From Oscillospiraceae bacterium (lineage in GTDB: Bacteria; Bacillota; Clostridia; Oscillospirales; Ruminococcaceae), in contig CADBXK010000001.1 in assembly GCA_902798695.1 (NCBI GenBank), positions 434,001-498,000 of the forward strand: a DNA stretch of 64,000 nt, read 5' to 3'. Numbering within the stretch: position 1 is the stretch's first letter; each line of letters opens with the position of its first letter. A program made the translations under genes and the position numbers. The notes beneath the pieces were generated by a model. That model saw nothing but the letters and a program-made list of their open reading frames with translations, did not search any database and had not been told where the DNA came from. This document shows positions 1 through 8,754 of this stretch, one piece after another.

Positions 1-33
1 AATTTTCACCAAAACACCTTAAAAAATCACAGC

Positions 34-62
34 TTGACATTATCACTAACAAATGATAACAT
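34..62 (+). promoter_or_regulatory. Candidate sigma-A promoter of asd-dapA-dapB
   Basis: TTGACA at 34-39 and TAACAT at 57-62 are separated by 17 bases. Transcription would start near 69, leaving a leader of about 135 bases before asd. I see no lysine-riboswitch core in that leader. The -10 matches the consensus at 4 of 6 positions. Confidence 0.5.
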
Positions 63-205
63 GAAGTGTAATTGATTACTTTATAGACAGTGTTTTGATT
101 TAGCACACGCAGACTGGTTTATTATTTGATTTTTATTTATTAAATTTACGACATATAACAATATTTCGCTAAAAATCATATAAAACTAATATGGAGGTTC
201 GTTAT

Positions 206-1285
206 ATGAAAACTTTTAACGTTGGAATAATAGGCGCTACAGGTATGGTAGGTCAGCGCTTTTTAGTATTATTAGAAAATCATCCTTGGTTTAATGTAAA
301 GATACTTGCCGCTTCTGGTAATAGTGCAGGGAAAAAATATGAGGAAATCATGAATAATAGGTGGAAATTAAATCAACCTATTCCAGAATTCGCAAAAAAT
401 ATTGTAATTTTAGATGCTCAAAAAGATATTAAAAAAATTACTAGTGAAGTTGATTTTGTATTTTGTGCAGTAAATATGAAAAAAGAACAAATAAAATCTT
501 TAGAAGAAGCATATGCTTTAGCTGAATGTCCTGTAATTTCCAACAATTCAGCTAATAGAAATACTCCCGATGTTCCAATGATAATTCCAGAAATAAATCC
601 AGATCACGCTAATATTATACCATTTCAACGTAAACGACTTGGAACAAAAAGAGGTTTTATTGCTGTTAAATCCAACTGCTCAATACAAAGCTATGTTCCT
701 GCAATATCTCCACTTTTAAAATACCATCCAACAAAAATATTAGCTTGTACATATCAAGCTATATCTGGAGCCGGAAAAACTTTTGATAGTTGGCCTGAAA
801 TGAACGATAATGTTATTCCTTATATTGGAGGAGAAGAAGAAAAATCTGAATTAGAGCCATTGAAAGTTTGGGGTAACTTAGAAAACGGTAAAATTAATCC
901 AACAAACGCTGTTTCAATAACAACACAGTGTATAAGAGTTCCTGTATCTGATGGTCATACAGCGGCTGTTTTTGTTAGTTTCAAAAACAAACCTGAAATT
1001 GAAGAAATAAAGCAACTTTGGAATAATTTTATGGGTAAGCCACAGTTACTAAAATTACCAAGTGCTCCTAAAAAATTTTTAAATTATTTCGAAGAAAATG
1101 ATAGACCTCAAGCTAAGTTAGATAGAGATCTAGAAAAAGGAATGGCAATAAGCATTGGTAGATTAAGACCAGATATACAGTATGACTACAAATTTGTATG
1201 CTTATCACATAATACTATTCGTGGAGCAGCTGGTGGCGCTGTTTTAATGGCAGAACTATTAGCTGATCAAGGATATTTTGAATAA
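206..1285 (+). CDS. asd: Aspartate-semialdehyde dehydrogenase
   Basis: This NADPH-dependent enzyme reduces aspartyl-4-phosphate to aspartate semialdehyde, the branch point to lysine/diaminopimelate, threonine and methionine. The 359-residue protein opens with the dinucleotide-binding motif GATGMVG (residues 10-16) and has the catalytic cysteine in SNCSIQ near residue 155. That motif and the length resemble the archaeal/fungal-like Asd branch found in Clostridia rather than the E. coli form. An in-frame ATG at 191 overlaps the ribosome binding site TGGAGG (192-197), so the ATG at 206 is the better start. It is first in an operon with dapA and dapB, which fits a role in cell-wall diaminopimelate supply. 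Confidence 0.95.
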   Translation: MKTFNVGIIGATGMVGQRFLVLLENHPWFNVKILAASGNSAGKKYEEIMNNRWKLNQPIPEFAKNIVILDAQKDIKKITSEVDFVFCAVNMKKEQIKSLEEAYALAECPVISNNSANRNTPDVPMIIPEINPDHANIIPFQRKRLGTKRGFIAVKSNCSIQSYVPAISPLLKYHPTKILACTYQAISGAGKTFDSWPEMNDNVIPYIGGEEEKSELEPLKVWGNLENGKINPTNAVSITTQCIRVPVSDGHTAAVFVSFKNKPEIEEIKQLWNNFMGKPQLLKLPSAPKKFLNYFEENDRPQAKLDRDLEKGMAISIGRLRPDIQYDYKFVCLSHNTIRGAAGGAVLMAELLADQGYFE

Positions 1286-1332
1286 GATATAAATATCAGT
1301 TTAGATAATATTTAATGAAATGAGGAGTTTAC

Positions 1333-2220
1333 ATGAAAAATTGTTTATTCACAGGTGCTGGAGTCGCGCTAGTAACTCCTATGCATGAAGATGGATCGGT
1401 TAACTATGAAAAATTAAAAGAACTGGTAAATTGGCAAATTGATAATAAAACAGACGCAATTATAGCTTGTGGCACAACAGGCGAATCTTCTACATTAGAT
1501 GACAAAGAACATCGCAAGGTTATAGAAGAAGTTGTAAAGGAAACAAACGGCAAAGTGCCTGTAATTGCTGGAACCGGTAGTAATAATACACAATATGCTA
1601 TAGAATTATCAAAAGAAGCTGAAAATTTGGGTGCAGACGGTGTTTTAATTGTTAGTCCTTATTACAATAAAACTTCTCAGCTTGGTCTTGTAAAACACTA
1701 TTCTGCAATTGCAGATAACATAAATATTCCTTTAATTATATATGATATTCCACCAAGGACAGGATGTAAAATAAGCATAGACACCTTTAAAATATTAGCT
1801 GACCATGATAATATTGTTGGCGTTAAAGCAGCATCTGGTGTAATATCCGACGTTGCAACTTTGGCTGCTGAGTGCGGAGATAGATTAGACATATACTCTG
1901 GCAATGATGATCAAATTGTTCCTATAATGTCTCTCGGTGGAAAGGGTGTTATATCTGTTATTTCAAATGTTTTTCCTAAAGAGACACACGATATTTGTCA
2001 ACTATATTTAGACGGAGAATGTCACAAAAGCACAAAAATGCAACTTGATTTTATTGATCTTGTTCATACATTATTTATAGACGTAAACCCTATTCCAGTA
2101 AAAGATGCTATGAATATGATGGGAATGGAAGTTGGTCCTTGTAGACTTCCACTATGCTCACTAGATAAAAATAAAATGGAAATATTGAAATCTTGCTTAA
2201 AAAAATACAAATTAATATAA
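1333..2220 (+). CDS. dapA: 4-hydroxy-tetrahydrodipicolinate synthase
   Basis: The enzyme condenses pyruvate with aspartate semialdehyde, the first committed step towards diaminopimelate and lysine. The 295 residues match the usual TIM-barrel length. Visible family marks are GTTGESSTL (residues 47-55), the tyrosine of IIYDIPPRTG (Tyr137) and the Schiff-base lysine in VGVKAASG (Lys165). A TGAGGAG ribosome binding site lies just before the ATG. It sits 47 bases after asd and 39 before dapB, consistent with one transcript whose products act in consecutive steps. Confidence 0.97.
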   Translation: MKNCLFTGAGVALVTPMHEDGSVNYEKLKELVNWQIDNKTDAIIACGTTGESSTLDDKEHRKVIEEVVKETNGKVPVIAGTGSNNTQYAIELSKEAENLGADGVLIVSPYYNKTSQLGLVKHYSAIADNINIPLIIYDIPPRTGCKISIDTFKILADHDNIVGVKAASGVISDVATLAAECGDRLDIYSGNDDQIVPIMSLGGKGVISVISNVFPKETHDICQLYLDGECHKSTKMQLDFIDLVHTLFIDVNPIPVKDAMNMMGMEVGPCRLPLCSLDKNKMEILKSCLKKYKLI

Positions 2221-2259
2221 TTTAAACTTTTAAATACTAACACAAAGGAGAAAAGAATC

Positions 2260-3009
2260 TTGGTTTCAGTTATTTTAAGTGGCGCTAATGGGAAGATGGG
2301 CCATGTGGTGGCAGATCTTATTTTAAATAATGAAGATTGTAAAATTGTCGCCGGCGTAGATATTAATGGAAAGAGCGAGTGTGATTTTCCAGTTTATAAA
2401 AGCTTCGATGATGTGACAGGAGATGTGATCATAGACTTTTCTAATCCTAGCGCTTTAGATAATATATTAAGTTTTGCTATAAAAAATAAAACAGGTGTTG
2501 TCTTAGCAACAACAGGCTATAGCAAAGAACATATAGACAAAATAAAAGAAGCTTCAAAATTAATTCCTATTTTTTTCACGTTCAATATGTCTTTGGGAAT
2601 AAATTTATTGGTAAATTTAGCCAAAAAGGCATATTCAGTATTAGGTGAAAGTTTTGACATAGAAATTATAGAAAAACATCATAATCAAAAAATTGATGCA
2701 CCTAGTGGTACAGCAATAATGTTAGCAGAAGCTATAAATGAAGAAGCTAATAATGCATATGATTTTGTGTTTGACAGACATAATGTTAGACATGCAAGAA
2801 ATAACAAAGAACTAGGTATACATACTGTTAGAGGTGGAACAATAGTTGGCGAACATGAAGTAATATTTGCCGGTAAAGACGAAATCGTTACACTAGCTCA
2901 CAGTGCAAGAAGTAAAGATATTTTTGCGGTAGGCTCAATTAAGGCTGCTTGCTTTATTAAGGGTAAACCACCCGGATTATACAATATGGCTCACTTAATA
3001 TCTGAATAA
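2260..3009 (+). CDS. dapB: 4-hydroxy-tetrahydrodipicolinate reductase
   Basis: It reduces hydroxy-tetrahydrodipicolinate using NAD(P)H, the step after DapA. The 249-residue protein begins with the nucleotide-binding GANGKMG motif (residues 8-14) and carries the catalytic and substrate-binding signature HHNQKIDAPSGTA in the middle. Translation starts at a TTG (2260-2262), chosen because AAAGGAG lies at 2244-2250 and no ATG fits. A terminator follows directly, so this looks like the last gene of the asd-dapA-dapB operon. Confidence 0.96.
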   Translation: MVSVILSGANGKMGHVVADLILNNEDCKIVAGVDINGKSECDFPVYKSFDDVTGDVIIDFSNPSALDNILSFAIKNKTGVVLATTGYSKEHIDKIKEASKLIPIFFTFNMSLGINLLVNLAKKAYSVLGESFDIEIIEKHHNQKIDAPSGTAIMLAEAINEEANNAYDFVFDRHNVRHARNNKELGIHTVRGGTIVGEHEVIFAGKDEIVTLAHSARSKDIFAVGSIKAACFIKGKPPGLYNMAHLISE

Positions 3010-3016
3010 ATAAATT

Positions 3017-3051
3017 AAAAATAGACACCAAACAATGTGATGTCTATTTTT
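3017..3051. terminator. Bidirectional terminator between dapB and cyclophilin gene
   Basis: The arms AAAAATAGACA (3017-3027) and TGTCTATTTTT (3041-3051) are a perfect inverted repeat. The A and T tails let it work in both directions between these convergent genes. Confidence 0.85.
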
Positions 3052-3061
3052 AATTTGCATT

Positions 3062-3580
3062 TTAAATTGTATCTGGTTCGAGATATTCTTCTCCAAATGT
3101 TTCTACTGTAACTTTAGTCATTCTTTGCGGTTTAATTGGCTTATCTCTAGAATCTCTTTCTTGATTAACAATATTATCAGCCTCATCTAATCCACTGATT
3201 ACCTTTCCAAATGAAGCATAGCTTCCGTCCAAATGTGGAGCATCATCTACCATTATGAAAAATTGTGAACTAGCACTATTTAAATCATATGCCCTTGCCA
3301 TAGATATAACACCTCTAGTGTGTTTTAGGTTATTGTTAAATCCATTAATACTAAATTCACCAAAAATATTTTTACCAGATCCTCCCATTCCAGTTCCTTC
3401 AGGATCTCCCCCTTGAATCATAAAACCCGGGATTACTCTATGAAAAATTGTGCCATCATAAAAACCACTCTCTACCAAATTCACGAAATTTCTGACTGTA
3501 TTAGGGGCTATTTGCGGATAAAGTTCAATTTTTATCTCGCTTCCGTTTTCCATTTGAATTGTAACAATAGGATTTTTCAT
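3062..3580 (-). CDS. Cyclophilin-type peptidyl-prolyl cis-trans isomerase
   Basis: It catalyses cis-trans isomerisation of Xaa-Pro bonds during protein folding. The 172 residues are a single cyclophilin domain with the hallmarks FHRVIPGFMIQGGDP (active-site Arg in FHRV), the central MARAYDLNSASSQFFIM stretch, and HLDGSYASFGKV. There is no signal peptide, so it is cytoplasmic. The GGAGG ribosome binding site lies about 9 bases upstream of the ATG on the minus strand. It is monocistronic and convergent with dapB. Confidence 0.95.
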   Translation of the reverse strand: MKNPIVTIQMENGSEIKIELYPQIAPNTVRNFVNLVESGFYDGTIFHRVIPGFMIQGGDPEGTGMGGSGKNIFGEFSINGFNNNLKHTRGVISMARAYDLNSASSQFFIMVDDAPHLDGSYASFGKVISGLDEADNIVNQERDSRDKPIKPQRMTKVTVETFGEEYLEPDTI

Positions 3581-3687
3581 TACACTACCTCCAAATTTAA
3601 TACATACTCAATCCAAATTTTATCACGAACAAGTAAATATATCAACACAAACTTTTAAGTTAAAAAAGCTAAAAGGAGTAGCTTAAA

Positions 3688-4701
3688 TTGTCAAAAATAA
3701 AAAATCATAAAAAATTAATACCGTTATACATTCTAAATATTCTAAGAAAATACACCGATCAAAACCACCACATTCGTCAAAAAGACATTGTACAATTACT
3801 AAAAGATTCCTTCAATATTGACTGTGAACGAAAATCAATAGCCAGAAATATTAATTATCTAATAGATGCAGGCTTTGATATTCGCAATGAAAAAGGATAT
3901 TATATAGTAGATCAACAATTCAATGACTGCGAAATAAGTTTAATCATTAACAATATACTATATGCAAAATATATACCAAAAATTCACCGTAACTCGCTAA
4001 TTGATAAATTATCATCCTTAGCCAGCAAATCATTCCAGTCTCATTTAAACCACAGTAAACCTATAAAAAATTCTTATTGCCAAAACAAACAAATTTTTTA
4101 CACAATCGAAATTTTAAATCAAGCAATTATGGAAAAGAAAAAAGTGAAATTTCATTATAACTCATATAAATGTGATAAAAAACTACACCCCTTAACTGAA
4201 GAAAAATATACTATCATGCCATATCAAATAATAATGTCTAATGGTTGGCCATATGTAATTAGCAGTAATAATTTATCATTTAGAATAGATCACATAACAA
4301 ATATTGAACTAATTGAACAAAAAAATAAGGAAAATATATACTCCAATACAGTCTCTTATTCTCATGAAAATTTAAACACTAATTCAAAAAATAATGAAGT
4401 TGTAAAATTTAGAGCTAAAAAGTCAATAATAAATGATATAGTAGATCAATTTGACAACTTTGAATTTACAGGTGAATACAATGATTATTGCTATGTTAAA
4501 GCAAATATAGACATTAACACTATGTTTTATTGGAGTTTACAGCACGGTGCAGATATAAAAATAATCTCACCATCAATATTAAAACACAAAATTAAATATA
4601 CAGCTCAACGTGTCGCAAATCAATATAAAGAATATGATAAAACTACATCTGCATTAATTTTAAATTCACTAAAAAAACTAAGACTATATCCCAATTCATA
4701 A
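3688..4701 (+). CDS. WYL-domain transcriptional regulator
   Basis: The 337-residue protein has an N-terminal winged helix-turn-helix (about residues 8-70, with IRQKDIVQLLKDSFNIDCERKSIARNINYLI) and a WYL ligand-sensing domain from about residue 145. The WYL core here reads NGWPYVISS followed by FRIDHI. WYL regulators bind small ligands or nucleic acid and usually act on nearby or stress genes. The TTG start at 3688 is supported by AAAGGAG 10 bases upstream. The gene lies just before the purine operon promoter in the same direction, but no link in function is shown. Its target and ligand are unknown. Confidence 0.85.
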   Translation: MSKIKNHKKLIPLYILNILRKYTDQNHHIRQKDIVQLLKDSFNIDCERKSIARNINYLIDAGFDIRNEKGYYIVDQQFNDCEISLIINNILYAKYIPKIHRNSLIDKLSSLASKSFQSHLNHSKPIKNSYCQNKQIFYTIEILNQAIMEKKKVKFHYNSYKCDKKLHPLTEEKYTIMPYQIIMSNGWPYVISSNNLSFRIDHITNIELIEQKNKENIYSNTVSYSHENLNTNSKNNEVVKFRAKKSIINDIVDQFDNFEFTGEYNDYCYVKANIDINTMFYWSLQHGADIKIISPSILKHKIKYTAQRVANQYKEYDKTTSALILNSLKKLRLYPNS

Positions 4702-4712
4702 TTTACTAAAAA

Positions 4713-4748
4713 TTGATTCTTGATTATTGTATTAAAATGTTGTACAAT
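4713..4748 (+). promoter_or_regulatory. Candidate promoter of the purine operon
   Basis: TTGATT at 4720-4725 and TACAAT at 4743-4748 are 17 bases apart. A second TTGATT lies at 4713-4718. Transcription would start near 4755, giving a leader of about 200 bases before purE. Confidence 0.6.
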
Positions 4749-4771
4749 ATAGACAAGTGATTATTTTAGTT

Positions 4772-4860
4772 TGAGGGGACGGTTCCCGTGCAGGAAAAAA
4801 AGGTTTTTGTTTCAGCAAGTTTAAGTTTCCACGGGATTTTTGCAACCTTTTTTACACGTT
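4772..4860 (+). ncRNA. Candidate structured leader RNA upstream of purE
   Basis: Several complementary segments are visible. A small hairpin pairs GGGGA (4775-4779) with TTCCC (4783-4787). A longer-range pairing joins CCCGTG (4785-4790) to CACGGG (4830-4835). AAAAAAGGTT (4796-4805) is complementary to AACCTTTTTT (4844-4853), which would interleave as a pseudoknot. A terminator follows at 4881-4903. The layout of promoter, structured RNA, terminator and biosynthetic operon resembles a riboswitch or attenuator. I cannot match it to the purine, ZTP, PRPP/ykkC or THF riboswitch cores from memory. Confidence 0.4.
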
Positions 4861-4880
4861 AACAATATATTAATTAAAAG

Positions 4881-4903
4881 CTGCAAGTCAATTGCAGTTT
4901 TTT
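4881..4903 (+). terminator. Intrinsic terminator in the purE leader
   Basis: CTGCAA (4881-4886) pairs with TTGCAG (4892-4897), followed by six T. It lies inside the purE leader, 55 bases before the start codon, so it is a candidate attenuator. It could instead be an end point for read-through from the WYL gene. Confidence 0.65.
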
Positions 4904-4958
4904 GTCTTTCAAACAAATAATTAAAACAAAAATATTTTTCTTGTAGCGGAGGTTTAAA

Positions 4959-5441
4959 ATGCAAAAAAAGAAAGTTGCAATTATTATGGGAAGTGATAGC
5001 GATTTACCCGTTGTAAAAAAAGCTATAGACAAATTAAACTCGCTTAACATACAAACAGAAGTACATATAATGAGTGCTCATAGAACTCCAGATTTAGCCG
5101 CAGATTTTGCCAAAAATGCAATTTCTAATGACATTGGAGTAATAATAGCTGCCGCCGGAATGGCAGCACATTTGGCAGGAGTAATTGCTGCACACACTAC
5201 CCTTCCAATAATTGGTTTACCAATAAAATCAACTCTAGAAGGTTTAGACGCGTTGCTATCAACAGTTCAAATGCCTCCTGGTGTACCTGTCGCAACAGTA
5301 GGAATAAATAATGCTGAAAACGCAGCTATTTTGGCAGCACAAATGTTAGCAATAGCTGATAATAATATCAGTTTAAAATTATCTGAAATGAAAGAAAATA
5401 TGCGGAATCGCGTAATTGAAAAAAACAAGAATTTAAAATAA
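4959..5441 (+). CDS. purE: 5-(carboxyamino)imidazole ribonucleotide mutase
   Basis: PurE makes 4-carboxy-AIR in purine synthesis, a cytosolic step. The 160-residue protein has the class I signatures MGSDSDLPV near the N-terminus and MSAHRTP around residue 43, plus the glycine/alanine-rich AAAGMAAHLAGV stretch. GCGGAGG precedes the ATG by a good spacing. No purK lies in this operon. The enzyme either receives N5-CAIR from a PurK encoded elsewhere or uses AIR and CO2 directly, and the sequence alone does not decide this. Confidence 0.95.
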   Translation: MQKKKVAIIMGSDSDLPVVKKAIDKLNSLNIQTEVHIMSAHRTPDLAADFAKNAISNDIGVIIAAAGMAAHLAGVIAAHTTLPIIGLPIKSTLEGLDALLSTVQMPPGVPVATVGINNAENAAILAAQMLAIADNNISLKLSEMKENMRNRVIEKNKNLK

Positions 5442-5477
5442 AAAATATATAAAAATTCATCTCTCAGGAGGACTATT

Positions 5478-6188
5478 ATGGAAAAATTAAATCAATTGTA
5501 TGAAGGAAAAGCAAAAAAAGTATACTCAACTAATGACGATAATTATGTTATTGTTTCTTACAAAGATGATGCTACAGCATTTAACGGTGAGAAAAAAGGA
5601 ACTATATTGGGTAAAGGTGTTATAAATAACAGATTAACAAATCATTTTATGAAGATGCTAGAAGAAAATAACATTCCAACACATTTTGTTAAAGAAATTT
5701 CTGATAGAGAAACTATTGTTAAAAAAGTTGAAATAATTCCACTAGAAGTTATTGTTAGAAATACTGCAGCAGGCTCTTTTTCAAAAAGATATGGAGTTGA
5801 GGAAGGTACTATTTTAAATCAACCATCGTTAGAATTTTCACTTAAAAACGATGATTTAGGTGACCCTTTAATAAATACATACCATGTGCTATCGATAGGA
5901 ATTGCTACTCAAAAAGAAATAGACACTATTGAAGAATATGCGTTAAAAATAAACTCGCTATTAAAGGAATATTTGTTAAAATTTAACGTCGAATTAATAG
6001 ATTTCAAACTTGAATTTGGAAAAACTTCAGATAACACAATCGTTTTGGCTGATGAAATATCACCAGATACATGTCGTTTTTGGGATGTAGATACTCATGA
6101 AAAATTAGATAAAGATCGTTTTAGAAGAAACTTAGGAAACGAAGAACACGCATATCAAGAAATGCTAAAAAGAATAATTGGAGAATAA
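5478..6188 (+). CDS. purC: SAICAR synthetase
   Basis: Phosphoribosylaminoimidazole-succinocarboxamide synthase joins aspartate to CAIR using ATP. The 236 residues match the bacterial form. They begin LYEGKAKKVY (nucleotide-binding loop), contain the VEIIPLEVIVRN region, and end with the LADEISPDTCRFWD signature. A CAGGAGG ribosome binding site precedes the ATG. The gene is 36 bases downstream of purE and 34 upstream of purF, within the operon. Confidence 0.97.
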   Translation: MEKLNQLYEGKAKKVYSTNDDNYVIVSYKDDATAFNGEKKGTILGKGVINNRLTNHFMKMLEENNIPTHFVKEISDRETIVKKVEIIPLEVIVRNTAAGSFSKRYGVEEGTILNQPSLEFSLKNDDLGDPLINTYHVLSIGIATQKEIDTIEEYALKINSLLKEYLLKFNVELIDFKLEFGKTSDNTIVLADEISPDTCRFWDVDTHEKLDKDRFRRNLGNEEHAYQEMLKRIIGE

Positions 6189-6222
6189 AAATTTAAAATA
6201 CAGAAAAAGGATAAGTTAGATT

Positions 6223-7650
6223 ATGAAAAATTCTTTACACGAAGAATGTGGCGTATTTGGAATATGGACAAAAGAAAGATCGTTAGATCCCGTTAGGGAT
6301 GCCTATTTTGCGTTGTATGCATTGCAACACAGAGGTCAAGAAAGCTGCGGAATAGCTGTAAACGACAGAGGTGTTATTTCACATCATCGCGATCTTGGTC
6401 TTGTTTCTGAAGTTTTTAATGAACAACGTATAAATTCTCTTGGAGAAGGAAATATGGCAATTGGTCATGTTAGATATTCTACCTCAGGCGTTTTAAATTG
6501 TTCTAATGCACAGCCGCTTTGTATTCAGCATATTAAAGGTCCATTAGCCATAGCTCACAATGGAAATATTACCAACGCATATGAACTAAGAAGAAAATTT
6601 GAACTAGATGGTGCAATTTTTCACGGAACTAGTGATACTGAAGTTATTGCCTATGCCATTACTTCCAATAGACTAAAAACATCATCAATAGAAGATGCCG
6701 TAAAAGAGACTATTAAAATGCTCAAAGGCTCGTTTAGTATCGTAGTTATGTCAGCTCAAAAACTAATTGCAGCCCGTGACCCTATAGGTTTTAGACCGTT
6801 ATGTTTAGGCAAAAAAGATGATGGATCAATATTGTTTGCATCAGAAAGTTGTGCTCTTGCTACAATCAACGGCAAATTTATTAGAGACATTAAACCAGGA
6901 GAAATGGTAATAGTTGAAAAAGGAAATATGCGGTCTGATACTTCTTTATGTAAAAAAAGAGGAAATATGTGCGTATTTGAATATGTTTATTTTGCGAGAC
7001 CAGATAGCATCATAGAAGGAGCTAGCGTTTACGAAGCTAGACTTCAAGCAGGAAAGTTTCTTGCAATGGAACATCCTGTGGATGCAGATGTTGTAATAGG
7101 TGTTCCAGATTCTGGCCTTATTGCCGCAAAAGGATTTTCTATGCAAAGCAATATAGTTTATTGTGATGGCTTTGTTAAAAACAAATATATTGGCAGAAGT
7201 TTTATACAACCCACTCAAAGCATGCGTGAAAATGTAGTTAAAATCAAATTAAACGTAATAAAATCTACAGTTCAAGGCAAAAGAGTGGTTATGGTAGATG
7301 ATTCTATAGTTAGAGGAACAACCAGCAAAAGAATAGTAAAGATGCTAAGAGATGCTGGAGCTAAAGAGGTTCACATGAGAGTGTCCTGCCCTCCTTTTAA
7401 AAATCCTTGTTACTTTGGAACAGATATAGACAGTCGTGACAACTTAATTGCTTGCAAAATGAGTATTGGCGAAATTGCTAAACACATAGGTGTTGACAGC
7501 TTAGGATACCTTAGCATAGAAAGCGTTAAAAAAATTGCTAGTTCAGCAGAAACTGATTTTTGTGTTGGATGTTTTAGTGGAGAATATCCTTCAGAACCTC
7601 CGAAAGAAAAAAGCAAAAATAAATTTGAACAAAAAATTACTGATATGTAA
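6223..7650 (+). CDS. purF: Amidophosphoribosyltransferase (Fe-S type)
   Basis: PurF uses glutamine to convert PRPP to phosphoribosylamine, the first committed step of purine synthesis. The 475-residue protein has a short propeptide (MKNSLHEE) before the catalytic Cys9 of CGVFGIW, then the glutaminase motif QHRGQES. The phosphoribosyltransferase loop VVMVDDSIVRGTTS lies near residue 360. Cysteines in NMCVFEY, SCPPFKNPC and CVGC match the [4Fe-4S] ligand pattern of the Bacillus subtilis-type enzyme, known to be oxygen-sensitive and feedback-inhibited by nucleotides. It lies mid-operon with close neighbours. Confidence 0.97.
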   Translation: MKNSLHEECGVFGIWTKERSLDPVRDAYFALYALQHRGQESCGIAVNDRGVISHHRDLGLVSEVFNEQRINSLGEGNMAIGHVRYSTSGVLNCSNAQPLCIQHIKGPLAIAHNGNITNAYELRRKFELDGAIFHGTSDTEVIAYAITSNRLKTSSIEDAVKETIKMLKGSFSIVVMSAQKLIAARDPIGFRPLCLGKKDDGSILFASESCALATINGKFIRDIKPGEMVIVEKGNMRSDTSLCKKRGNMCVFEYVYFARPDSIIEGASVYEARLQAGKFLAMEHPVDADVVIGVPDSGLIAAKGFSMQSNIVYCDGFVKNKYIGRSFIQPTQSMRENVVKIKLNVIKSTVQGKRVVMVDDSIVRGTTSKRIVKMLRDAGAKEVHMRVSCPPFKNPCYFGTDIDSRDNLIACKMSIGEIAKHIGVDSLGYLSIESVKKIASSAETDFCVGCFSGEYPSEPPKEKSKNKFEQKITDM

Positions 7651-7677
7651 ATAAATACATTTGATGAAAGGTGTAAA

Positions 7678-8712
7678 ATGGATAGTTATAGCAATAGTTA
7701 CAAAAAAGCCGGCGTTGATGTTACCGCTGGATATAAGTCAGTTGAACTGATGAAATCACATATATCAAGAACTAATATTCCCGGTGTTTTTAGCGATATT
7801 GGTGGATTTGGAGGAATGTTCTCTCCAGATCTTTCAAAAATGTCGCAACCTGTTTTTGTTTCCGGTACCGATGGTGTTGGAACTAAAATAAAAATCGCTA
7901 TGTTATTAAATAAGCACAATACTATCGGTATAGACTGTGTAGCTATGTGTGTAAATGACATAATTTGTAGTGGTGCTAAGCCTCTATTTTTTCTAGATTA
8001 TATTGCGTGTGGAAAAAATTATCCAGAAAAAATTGCAACTATAGTTTCTGGAATAGCAGAAGGCTGCGTTCAGTCTGGAGCTGCATTAATTGGTGGAGAA
8101 ACAGCAGAACACCCTGGAATGATGCCTGAAGATGACTATGATTTGGCAGGATTTGCTGTTGGAGTTGTTGACAAAGATAAAATCATTTCAAACCAGTCTC
8201 AAAAACCTGGAGATGTTTTAATTGCTCTTCCGTCTTCTGGAGTTCACTCAAACGGTTTCTCTCTAGTAAGAAAAGTGTTTGACATCGAAAATGCTGACCT
8301 TGAAAATAACTTTGGAATGTTGGAAAAAAGTTTAGGAGAAACCCTTATAGAACCTACCATAATATATGTTAAACCTATCTTAAGCCTTATAAATCAAATT
8401 GATGTTAAATCTGTTTGTCATATAACTGGTGGTGGTTTTTATGAAAATATACCAAGAACTTTACCCGAAAACGTTAACGCTAAAATATTTAGTTCTAACT
8501 TAATAGTTCCAAGCATTTTCAACTTGATTATGGAAAAAGGGAAAATTTCAAAACGTGATATGTTCAATACATTTAACATGGGTGTTGGTATGACCTGCAC
8601 TGTTTCTAAAGATGATGCTGATAAAGCAATAGAAATATTAAAATCAGAAGGAATAAATGCATACATAATTGGAGAACTTCAAAGTGGCGATAAAGGTATT
8701 GAAATCATCTAA
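7678..8712 (+). CDS. purM: Phosphoribosylformylglycinamidine cyclo-ligase (AIR synthetase)
   Basis: PurM closes the imidazole ring of AIR using ATP. The 344-residue length and motifs are typical: SYKKAGVDVTAGYKSVELM at the start, SGTDGVGTKIKIA, the ALIGGETAEHPGMM signature, and HITGGGFYENIPR near the C-terminus. A GAAAGGTG ribosome binding site precedes the ATG. The preceding enzyme of the pathway, FGAM synthase (purL), is not encoded in this window, so the operon covers the pathway incompletely. Confidence 0.97.
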   Translation: MDSYSNSYKKAGVDVTAGYKSVELMKSHISRTNIPGVFSDIGGFGGMFSPDLSKMSQPVFVSGTDGVGTKIKIAMLLNKHNTIGIDCVAMCVNDIICSGAKPLFFLDYIACGKNYPEKIATIVSGIAEGCVQSGAALIGGETAEHPGMMPEDDYDLAGFAVGVVDKDKIISNQSQKPGDVLIALPSSGVHSNGFSLVRKVFDIENADLENNFGMLEKSLGETLIEPTIIYVKPILSLINQIDVKSVCHITGGGFYENIPRTLPENVNAKIFSSNLIVPSIFNLIMEKGKISKRDMFNTFNMGVGMTCTVSKDDADKAIEILKSEGINAYIIGELQSGDKGIEII

Positions 8713-8754
8713 GTAAAGTTGATTTTTATCAATATATAAACATGGAGGTTCGTT

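Noticed and set aside
69..205. Lysine riboswitch in the asd leader
   Set aside because: The leader is only about 135 bases and no L-box core was seen.
4775..4787. Guanidine-II (mini-ykkC) riboswitch
   Set aside because: GGGGACGGTTCC resembles one ACGR hairpin, but the required second hairpin is missing and the gene context is purine synthesis.
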